This document shows, piece by piece, positions 1-11,853 of a stretch of DNA of 64,000 nt; the stretch's first letter is position 1; the number at the start of each line of letters is the position of its first letter. Below the pieces are notes generated by a model. The model did not search any database. It saw only the letters and a list, made by a program, of their open reading frames with translations, and was not told the origin of the DNA. The position numbers were made by a program, and so were the translations under genes. The DNA is from an uncultured Actinomycetes bacterium (lineage in GTDB: Bacteria > Actinomycetota > Actinomycetes > Actinomycetales > Bifidobacteriaceae), in NCBI GenBank assembly GCA_900314875.1, contig OMWX01000004.1, positions 90,824-154,823 of the forward strand, given 5' to 3'.

Positions 1-1
1 C

Positions 2-1246
2 GATATGGGCGTAATTATCAGAACGGCTGCCGAGGGAGCTTCAGAAGAAGCTGTCGAAAAAGATTTAGAGCTGCTTATGAAACAATGGAAAAACATTGAA
101 AATAAGCAGAAAGAATACAAGCGCGGCCGCAAGCCTCTTCTGCTGCAAAGTGAGCCTGATGTCGCAATTCGAGTCGTGCGAGACATCTTTAATGAGGATT
201 TCTCGAAGCTTATGGTTCAGGGAGACCGGGTTTGGGAGCATATCAGCTCCTATATGGAGGATTTTGCGCCCGAACTGGCCGGACGTCTGGAGAAATGGGA
301 TCCGGAAGAACATCGCGGCAAAGATGTGTTCGACAAATGGCAGATTGACAGTCAGCTTCGCAAGGGCATGGAACGCAAGGTTTACCTGCCTTCAGGCGGA
401 AGTCTGGTCATAGATCGCACGGAAGCCATGACAACAGTGGATGTGAATACAGGACGATATATCGGCAAAGGCAAGTCGCTCGAAGAGACTGTCACAAGAT
501 GCAATCTTGAGGCGGCAGAGGAAATTGTGCGGCAGCTGAGACTTCGCGATATCGGCGGAATGATCATGATTGATTTTGTCGATATGGTTTTGTCGTCGAA
601 CAGAGACTTGGTTTTGCGCAGGCTGGTCGAATGTCTGGCAAGAGACCGCACTAAGCATCAGGTTGCCGAAGTCACGTCTCTCGGGCTTGTGCAGATGACC
701 AGAAAGCGCGTCGGTCAAGGGCTTGTCGAAGCGTTTTCCGAGGAGTGTCCCACGTGTCGCGGGCGCGGATTTATTCTGCATGACGAGCCGATTATTTCGG
801 CAAACTTCGGCGATCCTTATGCGCTGAAAGGCGGAGATCCGTTCATTAAAACGAATAAGCATAATCGGGGCACCGTTATTTCTTCGCGTGCGGAGAAACC
901 TGCGCGAACTGCCGTTTCGACAGGTTCTTCGGATGCGGTGAAGAAAAAGCTGGCCAGAATTGCTGCCGCTGCGGAAAAAGTGCATGATGCGCCGGGAAAT
1001 AAGTCTGAACGCAAGACTTTGCGGCAGGAGACCGATTCTGCGGCAGGTTCCGCACCCGATTCGTCAGCGGGTTCCTCAGCGGGTTCCTCAGCGGGTTCGG
1101 CTGTACAGTCTGAAGCTGAGTTTGCAGCGCAGACGGAAACACAGACACAGGCACAGCCGGCAGCTGATTCGGCAGTGAATCCCGCTTCTGATTCCGCATC
1201 TGACGTTAATTCTGCTTCGGACGAAAACGCGTCTGCGGAAGAATAA
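2..1246 (+). CDS. rne: Ribonuclease E/G, C-terminal part (5' end cut by window)
   Basis: Single-strand endoribonuclease that acts in mRNA decay and rRNA maturation in the cytoplasm. The reading frame is already open at base 2, so the gene starts outside the window. The RNase E/G core is clear: TTVDVNTG and MIMIDFVDM carry the two catalytic metal-binding aspartates, and CPTCRGRG is the zinc-link CPxC motif. After the core comes a roughly 130-residue low-complexity tail rich in Ala, Ser, Gln and Glu. It contains a 15-bp tandem repeat near 1066-1098 encoding SAGS units, as in the disordered tails of actinobacterial RNase E. The neighbours rplU and rpmA follow in the usual bifidobacterial order. 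RNase E and RNase G cannot be told apart from this fragment. Confidence 0.93.
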   Translation, partial: DMGVIIRTAAEGASEEAVEKDLELLMKQWKNIENKQKEYKRGRKPLLLQSEPDVAIRVVRDIFNEDFSKLMVQGDRVWEHISSYMEDFAPELAGRLEKWDPEEHRGKDVFDKWQIDSQLRKGMERKVYLPSGGSLVIDRTEAMTTVDVNTGRYIGKGKSLEETVTRCNLEAAEEIVRQLRLRDIGGMIMIDFVDMVLSSNRDLVLRRLVECLARDRTKHQVAEVTSLGLVQMTRKRVGQGLVEAFSEECPTCRGRGFILHDEPIISANFGDPYALKGGDPFIKTNKHNRGTVISSRAEKPARTAVSTGSSDAVKKKLARIAAAAEKVHDAPGNKSERKTLRQETDSAAGSAPDSSAGSSAGSSAGSAVQSEAEFAAQTETQTQAQPAADSAVNPASDSASDVNSASDENASAEE

Positions 1247-1321
1247 CACGAAACAGCGGCGCAAAAAGATAATGCGAAACCATTGAGAATCGTTGATTTG
1301 CAGGGCTTTTTGCCGGGCGGG

Positions 1322-1351
1322 TTGACTAATGTACATGGTTTTGTATATACT
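1322..1351 (+). promoter_or_regulatory. Candidate sigma-70-type promoter for rplU-rpmA
   Basis: TTGACT at 1322-1327 and TATACT at 1346-1351 are separated by 18 bp. An overlapping TATATA at 1344-1349 would give a 16-bp spacer. The site lies about 100 bp before rplU and just after the RNase E/G stop, so it probably gives the ribosomal protein pair its own transcript with a long leader. Confidence 0.5.
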
Positions 1352-1454
1352 TTTCGTTTGGTGTCTTATGTTTACGCCGTGAATTGTTAATCGCGATTTG
1401 AGAAACATGAGGCAGAGAAATTTATAAAGCTTCAACAGGCAAGGTAGAACTGAT

Positions 1455-1763
1455 ATGTACGCGATTGTGAAGGCTGGCGGCCATCAGGAAAAGGTCGAGG
1501 TCGGCGACGAGATTACCGTCAACCGTCTCGACGCGAAAAAAGGCGAAATTGTGGAATTCCCGGTTGCGCTGCTCGTTGACGGTGCTAAGGTAACCGTTAA
1601 TGCCAAGGATTTGGCTAAGGTAACCGTAAAGGCTGAAGTTGTTGACGACGAAGCCAAAGGACCCAAAATTCGTATTCAGAAATTCAAGAACAAGACCGGT
1701 GTTGCCCGCCGCAAGGGACACCGTCAGAAGCTGACCGTAGTTAAAGTAACTTCCATCGCCTGA
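1455..1763 (+). CDS. rplU: 50S ribosomal protein L21
   Basis: Structural protein of the large ribosomal subunit that binds 23S rRNA. The 102-residue length is normal. The amino terminus [14 protein letters not shown] and the carboxy-terminal block with KFKNKTG and RRKGHRQ are the L21 signatures. The start is ATG at 1455 after an AAGG-containing leader. It forms a two-gene unit with rpmA, 38 bp downstream, ahead of obgE as in most bacteria. Confidence 0.98.
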   Translation: MYAIVKAGGHQEKVEVGDEITVNRLDAKKGEIVEFPVALLVDGAKVTVNAKDLAKVTVKAEVVDDEAKGPKIRIQKFKNKTGVARRKGHRQKLTVVKVTSIA

Positions 1764-1801
1764 AGACACTGACTGCGAAAATAAGCTGAAAGGACAAAAT
1801 A

Positions 1802-2053
1802 ATGGCACATAAGAAGGGTGCGTCCAGCACGCGAAACGGCCGCGATTCAAATCCCCAGTATCTGGGTGTTAAGAAGTTCGGCGGCGAAGCTGTAGCAGCG
1901 GGCAACATAATCGTCCGCCAGCGCGGAACCAAGTTCCATCCCGGACACAACGTCGGAGTCGGCAAAGATCACACTTTGTTCGCACTGTCTGACGGCAAAG
2001 TAAAATTCGGCATTCGTCGCGATCGCAAGGTTGTTGACGTTGTAACCGCCTGA
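1802..2053 (+). CDS. rpmA: 50S ribosomal protein L27
   Basis: Large-subunit protein whose amino terminus reaches the peptidyl transferase centre. It is 83 residues long and begins [16 protein letters not shown], followed by the conserved [13 protein letters not shown] block. There is no Firmicutes-type cleavable extension before AHKKG. An AAAGGA ribosome-binding site precedes the ATG. A strong terminator follows at once, so the rplU-rpmA transcript probably ends here. Confidence 0.98.
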   Translation: MAHKKGASSTRNGRDSNPQYLGVKKFGGEAVAAGNIIVRQRGTKFHPGHNVGVGKDHTLFALSDGKVKFGIRRDRKVVDVVTA

Positions 2054-2067
2054 AATTGACGTTTGCG

Positions 2068-2105
2068 GCCGCGCCCTGTTCTTCGGGACGCGGCTTTTCT
2101 TTTAT
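2068..2105 (+). terminator. Rho-independent terminator after rpmA
   Basis: GCCGCGCCC at 2068-2076 pairs with GGGACGCGGC at 2085-2094 with one bulged A, and is followed by TTTTCTTTT. It lies 14 bp after the rpmA stop. Confidence 0.82.
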
Positions 2106-2156
2106 AATCTTTTGCGCGATTGAGCGGCTGCGCAATTGCGCAAAACAAGTTGCAAA

Positions 2157-2220
2157 TTGTGACAGCCTCAAATGTGACAGTCTGAAATTGAGGCAGTTTC
2201 AAATTGCGGCAGTTGCGAAA
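2157..2220 (+). repeat. Degenerate 15-17 bp direct repeats upstream of obgE
   Basis: About four imperfect copies of a TGTGACAGYCTSAAA-like unit follow one another in the rpmA-obgE gap, drifting to TTGAGGCAGTTTCAAA and TTGCGGCAGTTGCGAAA. Just before them is a perfect palindrome, TTGCGCAATTGCGCAA, near 2132-2147. No function is assigned. Confidence 0.5.
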
Positions 2221-2248
2221 TCAGAGCAGCTGAGCGGGAAGCGGGTAA

Positions 2249-5071
<2,823 letters not shown>

Positions 5072-5082
<11 letters not shown>

Positions 5083-5110
5083 ATAAGCAGCATAAATAAG
5101 CAGCATAAAT
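5072..5110 (+). repeat. Three perfect 13-bp tandem copies spanning the proB stop codon
   Basis: The unit AAGCAGCATAAAT occurs at 5072-5084, 5085-5097 and 5098-5110. The proB stop TAA lies in the first copy, so two further in-frame stop-bearing copies follow it. Confidence 0.9.
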
Positions 5111-5182
5111 AAGAAACTTAAATAAACAGCTCAGAAATAAAAAATATCGAAACACGCGATATAAAATTTCCTTACCGGCTTC

Positions 5183-5188
5183 TAACAT
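5183..5188 (+). promoter_or_regulatory. -10 element for a leaderless aspC transcript
   Basis: TAACAT at 5183-5188 lies 7 nt before ATG 5196. This spacing recurs at five other genes here and favours 5196 over the upstream ATG at 5187, which falls inside the -10 region. Confidence 0.45.
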
Positions 5189-5195
5189 GGTAGAT

Positions 5196-6425
5196 ATGAA
5201 TAATTCGGAAAATCGTCTGTCTCTTTCCGATCGCATTAACGCAGTTGCGCCCAGTGCGACCCTGGCTGTAGATCAAAAAGCAAAAGCTATGAAGGCCGAA
5301 GGCGCCGGTATTATCGGATTCGGAGCGGGAGAACCTGATTTTCCCACTCCGTCCTATATCGTCGAAGCCGCCGCACAAGCTTGCAAAGAACCCAAAAATC
5401 ACAGATATACGCCCGCTCAGGGTCTGCCTGAACTGCGAGAAGCCGTTGCGAAGAAAACAAAACGCGACAGCGGATATGAAGTCGATCCGCAGCAGGTAAT
5501 AATAACCAATGGCGGAAAACAGGCAGTATATGAATCCGTTCAGCTTATAATCAATCCGGGCGATGAAGTGATAATCCCGACTCCTTACTGGGTGACTTAT
5601 CCTGAGGCGGTTAAACTTGCCGGAGGAGTTCCGGTCGAAGCGATTGCCGGCATTGAGCAGAATTTTATTCCCTCAATCGAACAGCTTGAGGCTTTGCGCA
5701 CCGAGCGCACTCGGGCGATATTCGTCAACAGTCCGAACAATCCGACCGGAGCAGTATGGTCCGATGAGCAGCTTGAAACGGTTGCGAAATGGGCTTTGGA
5801 ACATGATATCTGGATTATTTCCGATGAAATATATGAGCATTTGTCGTATGACGGCGCGAAAGTCGGTCATATAGGCGGTATCGTTCCCGAAATTCGAAAA
5901 CAGCTGATCGTTCTTAACGGAGTTGCGAAAACCTATTCCATGACAGGCTGGCGAGTCGGCTGGATGATTGCGCCCGAATACGTGATTAAAGCCGCCGTAA
6001 AGCTGCAAGGACATATGACGTCCAATGTTTCCAACGTTTCTCAGCGCGCGGCGATTGAGGCGGTCGGCGGATCTCTGGAAGCGGTTGCGCAAATGCGCGA
6101 GGCTTTCGACAGGCGGCGAAATGCGATTGTTTCGGCTCTTAATGAGATTCCGGGCGTCAAATGTATTAAGCCGTCAGGCGCTTTCTATGCATTTGCCGAT
6201 GTTTCCGGACTGCTTAACCGTCCCGCAGGTCCGAAAAATCAGACTTTCGAATCGTCGCTGCAGCTGGCGCAGGCTCTGCTTGAACAGGCTCATGTCGCTT
6301 GCGTTCCCGGTGAAGGCTTCGGAGTCGGAGGATTTTTAAGATTTTCCTATGCGCTCGCAGATGATGATTTGGATGAGGGGATGCGCAGATTTAAATCTTG
6401 GGCGGATTCGGGAGAAAATTTGTAA
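5196..6425 (+). CDS. aspC: Pyridoxal-phosphate aspartate aminotransferase (class I/II)
   Basis: Transfers the amino group between aspartate and 2-oxoglutarate. The fold-type I features are visible: the FGAGEPDFPTP amino-terminal loop, NSPNNPTG, the SDEIYEHLSYDG segment holding the PLP-contacting Asp and Tyr, and the Schiff-base lysine in VAKTYSMTGWRVGW. The terminal FLRFSYA has the arginine that binds the substrate carboxylate. The start at 5196 (MNNSENRLS) is preferred because a TAACAT -10 box sits 7 nt upstream. An ATG at 5187 would add three residues. The neighbouring order proB, aspC, tRNA-Trp, secE is the bifidobacterial one. Confidence 0.93.
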   Translation: MNNSENRLSLSDRINAVAPSATLAVDQKAKAMKAEGAGIIGFGAGEPDFPTPSYIVEAAAQACKEPKNHRYTPAQGLPELREAVAKKTKRDSGYEVDPQQVIITNGGKQAVYESVQLIINPGDEVIIPTPYWVTYPEAVKLAGGVPVEAIAGIEQNFIPSIEQLEALRTERTRAIFVNSPNNPTGAVWSDEQLETVAKWALEHDIWIISDEIYEHLSYDGAKVGHIGGIVPEIRKQLIVLNGVAKTYSMTGWRVGWMIAPEYVIKAAVKLQGHMTSNVSNVSQRAAIEAVGGSLEAVAQMREAFDRRRNAIVSALNEIPGVKCIKPSGAFYAFADVSGLLNRPAGPKNQTFESSLQLAQALLEQAHVACVPGEGFGVGGFLRFSYALADDDLDEGMRRFKSWADSGENL

Positions 6426-6576
6426 AAACCCTTGTAAATCCTTGAAAAATTGTGTTTTTATAATAAATGCGACACTCCGGGTGGATTTAATCCGGGGGTA
6501 ACGCTAGAATAAAAACTCGTTGCTTCTGATGCGCATTCGTGCGCTGAGAAACAGCAGCCGACGGATGAAAGTCCGA

Positions 6577-6649
6577 AGGGGCGTGGCGCAATTGGTAGCG
6601 CAACGGTCTCCAAAACCGTAGGTTGTGGGTTCGAGTCCCGCCGCCCCTG
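6577..6649 (+). tRNA. tRNA-Trp (anticodon CCA)
   Basis: The 73-nt cloverleaf has acceptor AGGGGCG (6577-6583) pairing with CGCCCCT (6642-6648) and discriminator G at 6649. The anticodon stem ACGGT/ACCGT encloses CTCCAAA, with anticodon CCA at 6610-6612. The T arm carries GGTTCGAGTCC. CCA is not encoded after the discriminator. It sits directly before secE, as in many actinobacteria. Confidence 0.97.
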
Positions 6650-6688
6650 CAAAGAAAACAAACTCGGAAGCAAGAGAAAGGAAGAGAA

Positions 6689-6922
6689 ATGGCTGATAGG
6701 AAGTCGACTAAAGCCGAAAAAGCAGCCAAGCCGAATTTCTTTATGCGAATCGGCTTGTTCATCAAGCAGATTTTTGCCGAGATGCGCAAAGTTGTGACTC
6801 CGACAGGCAAAGAATTGCTCGGATGGACGACAGCAGTATTTGTTTTTGTGCTTTTCCTCATGTTCTTTGTAACGGGGATGGATTTCGGCATCGGAAAGCT
6901 TGTTTTCTGGGCTTTCGGCTGA
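6689..6922 (+). CDS. secE: Preprotein translocase subunit SecE
   Basis: Small membrane subunit of the SecYEG channel. The protein has 77 residues: a Lys/Ala-rich cytosolic head, the conserved amphipathic helix IKQIFAEMRKVVTPTGKEL, and one transmembrane helix (TTAVFVFVLFLMFFVTGMDFGI). ATG 6689 has a GAAAGGAAGAG ribosome-binding site. An upstream in-frame ATG would read through the tRNA gene and is rejected. nusG follows as usual. Confidence 0.96.
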   Translation: MADRKSTKAEKAAKPNFFMRIGLFIKQIFAEMRKVVTPTGKELLGWTTAVFVFVLFLMFFVTGMDFGIGKLVFWAFG

Positions 6923-7044
6923 TTTAAAAATTTCTGATTTGAAAGTCTGCTGAGTTTAAACAAATCAGAATGTTTCCGAAATATTGTACTTTTACGAGTT
7001 TCTTGCAAGCATTTCCCAAATACAAGCATTAAGGTTGAAAATAC

Positions 7045-7815
7045 ATGACTGACGAACTTGCCTCCGAAAACGAAGTAATTTTTGAAAACGGAAATGCCGT
7101 TTCAGACGAGTCTTCGAATGCAGAATCGGATGCCGATCAAGACCTTCAGGCTGAAGATGAAGTTCAAACTGAAGAGCAGACTGAAGAACAGACTTCCGAT
7201 CCCGGCGAAATTGCTGTTGCCGAATTTAAAAAATCGCTTCGCACGCTTGAGGGCAAGTGGTATGTTTTGCACACTTACTCGGGTTATGAGCGCAGAGTGA
7301 AAGCCAATGTTGAATCTCGCGTCGCTTCTTTCGGTTTGGAAAACGAGGTTTTCGGAATAGAAGTTCCCATGGAAGAAGTCGAGCAGCACACGGATAAAGG
7401 AAAGAAAGTTATTTCTCGCGTGCGCATTCCGGGATATGTTCTTATTCGCATGACCGACGACGAAGATGCGCGTCGCATAGTGCGCGAAACTGAGGGTGTT
7501 ACCGGATTTGTCGGAACTGCTTTTGAACCTGTTCCGCTGTCTCGCGCTGAAGTTGTGGAAATGATGGCTCCTATGATTCGCAATAAAGCTCTTAAAGCTG
7601 CGGGCGACAATCAGGTTGCAATTCAGGAACGCCGCGTGGAAGTCAGCTTCAAAATCGGCGAATCAGTTACTGTTAAAGACGGTCCGTTTGCGACAATGCA
7701 GGGTGTTATCTCTGAAATTCAGCCCGCCACTCAAAAACTTACTGTGCTGGTATCCATGTTCGACCGCGATACGCCTGTCGAACTCGGTTTTGGTCAGGTA
7801 GAAAAGATTTCCTGA
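7045..7815 (+). CDS. nusG: Transcription termination/antitermination factor NusG
   Basis: Binds RNA polymerase and modulates pausing, Rho termination and coupling to the ribosome. The acidic Glu/Gln-rich leader of about 70 residues is typical of actinobacterial NusG. It is followed by the NGN domain ([38 protein letters not shown]) and a KOW domain ([21 protein letters not shown]). There are 256 residues. It lies between secE and rplK, the conserved order. Confidence 0.97.
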   Translation: MTDELASENEVIFENGNAVSDESSNAESDADQDLQAEDEVQTEEQTEEQTSDPGEIAVAEFKKSLRTLEGKWYVLHTYSGYERRVKANVESRVASFGLENEVFGIEVPMEEVEQHTDKGKKVISRVRIPGYVLIRMTDDEDARRIVRETEGVTGFVGTAFEPVPLSRAEVVEMMAPMIRNKALKAAGDNQVAIQERRVEVSFKIGESVTVKDGPFATMQGVISEIQPATQKLTVLVSMFDRDTPVELGFGQVEKIS

Positions 7816-7823
7816 GAACGTTT

Positions 7824-7846
7824 AAGCTCCGCTTGTCGGGGCTTTC
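7824..7846 (+). terminator. Weak hairpin between nusG and rplK
   Basis: AAGCTCCG at 7824-7831 pairs with CGGGGCTT at 7837-7844 through one G-U pair, followed only by TTCG. It may be an attenuator or processing site separating secE-nusG from the rplKA leader. Confidence 0.4.
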
Positions 7847-7947
7847 GCGTATCTTAGGTATGTTGTCTTTCGAGGCAACTGCATTTTGTAGGCTGCGGGA
7901 GGAAGGAAACTTCCGACTGAACCGCATGAAGAAAGAAGAACCAGAAA

Positions 7948-8379
7948 ATGGCTCCTAAGAAGAAAGTCTCAGCGCTTATCAAGCTGCAGATTCCCGCAGG
8001 CAAGGCTAACCCGGCTCCGCCGCTCGGTCCTGCCCTCGGTTCGCACGGCGTCAACATTATGGACTTTACAAAAGCCTATAATGACGCTACAAAAGACAAG
8101 ATGGGTCAGATTATTCCTGTAGAAATTACAGTTTATGAAGACCGTTCTTTCACTTTTATTCTTAAGACACCTCCGGCTGCGGATTTGCTTCGCAAGGCTG
8201 CTGGCGTCGACAAAGGTGCAGGCAATCCTCTTACAACGAAGGTTGGTTCTGTAACCAAGGCTCAGGTTCGCGAAATCGCCGAAACAAAGATGCCTGATCT
8301 TTCTGCTCGCACAATCGAAGCCGGCATGAAGATCATCGAAGGTACTGCCCGTTCAATGGGAATTACCGTTACAGAATAA
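7948..8379 (+). CDS. rplK: 50S ribosomal protein L11
   Basis: Builds the GTPase-associated centre of the large subunit together with 23S rRNA. At 143 residues it has the usual length, with the [21 protein letters not shown] proline-rich switch region and the terminal [10 protein letters not shown] rRNA-binding helix. The leader of about 130 nt before the ATG is long enough for L1-type autoregulation, but no L1 site was defined with certainty. rplA follows 77 bp downstream. Confidence 0.98.
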   Translation: MAPKKKVSALIKLQIPAGKANPAPPLGPALGSHGVNIMDFTKAYNDATKDKMGQIIPVEITVYEDRSFTFILKTPPAADLLRKAAGVDKGAGNPLTTKVGSVTKAQVREIAETKMPDLSARTIEAGMKIIEGTARSMGITVTE

Positions 8380-8456
8380 GTTACAGAATAAACCGACCGT
8401 GTAGCGGCAGGGCAAACGCTGCCCGCACCGCGACTGCTTGATTGAGGAGAAAGCAG

Positions 8457-9149
8457 ATGATTAAGCGTTCAAAGAAATACCGCGAGGCCGCCGAGAAAAT
8501 CGACAAGTCAGCGGTTTACACGCCGGAAGAGGCTATCGCTCTTATTAAGAGCATGCCTGCTTACGGTTTTGACCAGTCCATTGAGGCCGTATACCGTCTC
8601 AATGTTGACCCGCGTAAGGCTGACCAGCTGATTCGCGGAACCGTCAATCTTCCCAACGGAACGGGTAAAACTGCTCGCGTAGCGGTATTTGCTCGCGGTC
8701 CGAAGGCTACCGAGGCTGTTGAAGCCGGCGCCGATGTTGTGGGCGATGACGATCTCGTAGAAAAAGTATCCGGCGGATTCCTTGATTTTGATGCCGTTGT
8801 AGCGACACCGGACATGATGGGCAAGGTAGGACGTTTAGGCCGTGTTCTCGGTCCTCGCGGACTTATGCCGAACCCCAAGACCGGAACCGTAACTATGGAT
8901 GTTGCTAAGGCTGTTGCCGACATCAAGGGCGGAAAGATTGAGTTCCGCGTTGACAAGAACGGCAACCTGAGCTTCCTTATCGGAAAGGTTTCTTTCGACG
9001 AGAAGGCTCTCGAGGAAAACTTCCGCTCGGTTGCTGAAGAAATCAAGCGTCTGCGTCCCGCAACCGTTAAGGGACGTTACGTAATCAAGGCTTCCATTGC
9101 TTCAACAATGGGTCCCGGCGTTCCGCTTGATATCAACGTGCTTGTCTGA
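8457..9149 (+). CDS. rplA: 50S ribosomal protein L1
   Basis: Forms the mobile L1 stalk and typically represses its own operon by binding the mRNA leader. The 230 residues include the signature segment around [21 protein letters not shown] 8457 follows a GAGGAGAAAGC ribosome-binding site. An ATG 15 nt upstream would put that site inside the gene. A good terminator follows, and rplJ-rplL are not adjacent. Confidence 0.97.
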   Translation: MIKRSKKYREAAEKIDKSAVYTPEEAIALIKSMPAYGFDQSIEAVYRLNVDPRKADQLIRGTVNLPNGTGKTARVAVFARGPKATEAVEAGADVVGDDDLVEKVSGGFLDFDAVVATPDMMGKVGRLGRVLGPRGLMPNPKTGTVTMDVAKAVADIKGGKIEFRVDKNGNLSFLIGKVSFDEKALEENFRSVAEEIKRLRPATVKGRYVIKASIASTMGPGVPLDINVLV

Positions 9150-9184
9150 TTTTTGTCTGATCGTCAGACCGGACAGTTTTAATA

Positions 9185-9222
9185 AAAAAACCTCGGTTCT
9201 CGAATGAGAATCGGGGTTTTTC
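9185..9222 (+). terminator. Rho-independent terminator after rplA
   Basis: AACCTCGGTTCTC and GAGAATCGGGGTT form a 13-bp stem with one wobble pair and a GAAT loop. An A run stands before it and TTTTT after it. It ends the rplKA transcript and could also act on the opposite strand. Confidence 0.88.
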
Positions 9223-9328
9223 TGTATTTGGAGCATAGTGTTTATGCTTAGAATTTTTCCGAATCAAGCGCGCATTATATAAAGATTAATCCAAAAATCC
9301 TTTAAAAAATTCTGGGTGGAGGCATTAA

Positions 9329-9475
9329 ATGACCGATAAAGATTTGGAAGAGGGCTTGATTTCGGTTTTGAACGCGCGGGGTTCAAAACAGTATAGGCAA
9401 ACGATTTTAACGCAGACGCGTGCGAGATTCATCGCAGATGGAGCGGGGCAGAAGTCGTTGTGGAGACATATCTGA
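9329..9475 (+). CDS. Possible 48-residue small protein, unrecognised
   Basis: A short frame starts at ATG 9329 with a near-perfect GGAGG six bases upstream and ends at TGA 9473-9475. It is charged, begins MTDKDLEEGL and ends SLWRHI, with no membrane segment or cysteine. It occupies the otherwise gene-free 545-bp gap between the rplA terminator and the HNH nuclease gene; I see nothing else there except a TATGAT box near 9642. It may instead be the amino-terminal remnant of a lost gene. Confidence 0.4.
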   Translation: MTDKDLEEGLISVLNARGSKQYRQTILTQTRARFIADGAGQKSLWRHI

Positions 9476-9694
9476 GATTGGCATGTTGCAAATTCCAGTT
9501 TCTGACGTGATTTCGGGCGGTTTTCCATGTCAGGGGTTCAGTTTGAGCGGTCCGCGCAGGATTGACGATTCGTGAAACTCGCTTTACAGGCATTTGTTTG
9601 TCTGCAACTCGCCGGATTTGCGAGACCGCGCGAGTGTGCGATATGATAGCCGGCAGGGGGGAAAACAGTCGAGAGACAAGTGAAAGGTCTGTCG

Positions 9695-10513
9695 ATGTTC
9701 AATTTTCTTGTTGCGCGATTTCGGCAAACGAGCAGCAGGCAAAAAAACAGCGGTTATGAGAGTATCAGTTGCAAAAATCGCAGCAGCGCGGTTTGCCGCA
9801 ACGTGTTTCGCCGCAAAGATCCTGCGGTCAGGTTTGTTGCAGTGTTGTGCATTGCTGCTGTTGCAGGTCTTGCAGCGGGTTTTCTAAGTCCTGGTTTAAG
9901 CGAATCGGTATCTTCATTTGCGGGAAACAATACTGCTTCGGGAGAAGCGGCTTCCGTGCTTTCTTCTCTTGCTGTGGAGGATAAAGCGAAACACGCGGGC
10001 TATAAGCGCGATTCGTTTGGTTTTCGAAAAACGGACGAAGACGGGAACGGCTGCGATATTCGCGAAGATATTCTGGCGCGGGATTTGAAAAACATTCAAT
10101 ATGCGCAAGGGTCTTCTTGCAAAGTTTCAAGCGGAGTTTTGGACGATCCTTATACGGGCAAAACAATCAATTTTGTGCGAGGAACTAAAACAAGCGCGGC
10201 AGTTCAAATCGACCATGTTGTTGCGCTGAATAATGCGTGGCAGTCGGGCGCATACGGATGGGATACTCAGAAAAGATATAAGTATGCGAACGATCCGTAT
10301 AATCTTCTTGCGGTTGACGGTCCTGCAAATGAAGAAAAAAGCGACGCTTCGGCTGCGTATTGGCTCCCGTCTAACAAAGAATTTGCGTGCGAATATGTGG
10401 CAAGGCAAATCGGAATCAAGGCTAAATACGGTCTGACGGTGACAAGCGCGGAAAAAAATAAAATGATGTCGGTTCTTCATTCGTGTCCCGCGCAAACGAT
10501 TCCGGGAGAATAA
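9695..10513 (+). CDS. Secreted or membrane-anchored HNH endonuclease (DUF1524/GmrSD-like)
   Basis: Predicted extracellular nuclease of 272 residues. A basic head precedes one hydrophobic segment (VRFVAVLCIAAVAGLAAGFL), which is a signal or anchor. The carboxy-terminal DUF1524-type HNH domain shows IDHVVALNNAW, YANDPYNLLAVDGPANEEKSD and the WLPSNKEFACEYVARQI block seen in secreted actinobacterial nucleases. ATG 9695 is chosen because AAAGG lies 7 nt upstream; GTG 9680 would add five residues. It ends 2 bp before the sensor kinase gene and is co-directional with it, so it probably belongs to the same transcript. Its substrate is unknown; extracellular DNA is an inference. Confidence 0.82.
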   Translation: MFNFLVARFRQTSSRQKNSGYESISCKNRSSAVCRNVFRRKDPAVRFVAVLCIAAVAGLAAGFLSPGLSESVSSFAGNNTASGEAASVLSSLAVEDKAKHAGYKRDSFGFRKTDEDGNGCDIREDILARDLKNIQYAQGSSCKVSSGVLDDPYTGKTINFVRGTKTSAAVQIDHVVALNNAWQSGAYGWDTQKRYKYANDPYNLLAVDGPANEEKSDASAAYWLPSNKEFACEYVARQIGIKAKYGLTVTSAEKNKMMSVLHSCPAQTIPGE

Positions 10514-10515
10514 AA

Positions 10516-11853
10516 ATGACTGAGCATAACTTGAAAATATTGTGTATTATGCTGGTTCTTGCGCTGTTTGCGCAAAATGTTTATCTTGCAGTCCAAAAGG
10601 GTTTAGCGAAACGAATTTTGAATTATATGCGCCGTGTTTTTCGCGGAAATAAGATGCGGCGCGTTTCAGAACAATACGGAGATTCCGGGCGAGGCATTAA
10701 TTCCCGGCAAAACAGCGGTTCTAAGTTCGCAGATAGCGATTATGAGTCTAAAATTAATTCGCGGGAAAGCAGAATAATCGATACCGAGGTTCTGGAAAAA
10801 TTTATCGAGTCGATACAGTCGCAGGTTATTATCTGCGACGGATACGGAAATACGGATTATGTAAGCGCAAAAGCATACGAATTCGGTTTCGCTGCAGACA
10901 ACAGACTCAGATGCAAAGAGCTTGAGAATCTGCTGGCCGAAGTCAGGCGGGATTCGCAAACGCGCGACGAGCAAATGCGCATAAAACCGAATTTTGCGTC
11001 TGCAAAATCTCAAACGCTTTTAAATCGTGCGAATTTGAAAAACGAAGAGTATGTTTTTCAGACGAGAATTGCCAAGCTTGAAGATAATCTGTTCGCGATA
11101 TTTATCGACGATCGCTCTGAACAGGCGAAATTCGAGAAGGCAAGACAGGAATTTGCGGCAGACGTATCTCATGAATTAAAAACCCCGACCGGAGCGATTG
11201 CGCTTCTTGCGGAAACGATTGAAGACTGTGCCGACGAGCCTCGGACCGTGAAGCATTTCGCCGAGAGAATAAAAGCCGAATCCGACAGACTGACGAATAT
11301 GATAGGAAAACTTATTGAGCTGCAAAAAAGCAAAACTGCGACAAGCTCAGAAAATAAGCGCGAATCCTGCGATATTTGCGCGGTTGCGGATGCGGCGGCT
11401 GCAAACAACTCTGTGCAGGCAGACGCGAAGAACATATCTTTGAATGTAATAAAAGACAAAGAAGACGGAATCTTTGTGCCTCTGCCGGAAGAGAAAGCGT
11501 TAACCGTTTTGGAAAATCTTATAGAAAATGCGATTAAATATTCTCCCGAAAATTCGTCGATCGGAATAAGCGTGACTGAAAACGAAAATTCTGCCGCAAT
11601 AAGAGTAATCGACAGCGGAATAGGAATTTCTCAAAATGACGCGAAAAGAATTTTTGAAAGATTTTATCGCGCGGATCCGTCCCGTTCGAGACAAACGGGC
11701 GGTTCCGGCTTGGGGTTGTCGATAGTGAAAAATATTGTTTCGGATGCGGGCGGAACAATAAGCGTATGGTCGCAGCCCGGCGAAGGATCGACATTTACGG
11801 TAAAGCTGCCTTGCGTATCTAAGGGCGGATCGTTGAAAGGAGATACGATATGA
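10516..11853 (+). CDS. senX3: Sensor histidine kinase, SenX3/PhoR-like
   Basis: Membrane sensor kinase of 445 residues, probably for phosphate limitation. One amino-terminal membrane helix (LCIMLVLALFAQNVYLAV) is followed by a PAS-like region. The H box FAADVSHELKTP has phospho-acceptor His219. The ATPase domain has the N box NLIENAIKYSPE and G boxes DSGIGIS and GGSGLGLSIVK. ATG 10516 has GGGAG upstream. The stop overlaps the regulator start (ATGA). Position directly ahead of pstSCAB supports a phosphate role; this is inference from context. Confidence 0.9.
   Translation: MTEHNLKILCIMLVLALFAQNVYLAVQKGLAKRILNYMRRVFRGNKMRRVSEQYGDSGRGINSRQNSGSKFADSDYESKINSRESRIIDTEVLEKFIESIQSQVIICDGYGNTDYVSAKAYEFGFAADNRLRCKELENLLAEVRRDSQTRDEQMRIKPNFASAKSQTLLNRANLKNEEYVFQTRIAKLEDNLFAIFIDDRSEQAKFEKARQEFAADVSHELKTPTGAIALLAETIEDCADEPRTVKHFAERIKAESDRLTNMIGKLIELQKSKTATSSENKRESCDICAVADAAAANNSVQADAKNISLNVIKDKEDGIFVPLPEEKALTVLENLIENAIKYSPENSSIGISVTENENSAAIRVIDSGIGISQNDAKRIFERFYRADPSRSRQTGGSGLGLSIVKNIVSDAGGTISVWSQPGEGSTFTVKLPCVSKGGSLKGDTI

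Noticed and set aside
6443..6466. Promoter with TTGAAA and TATAAT before tRNA-Trp
   Set aside because: The spacer is only 11 bp; a better -35 would be 21 bp away, so no promoter is called although the -10 may be real.
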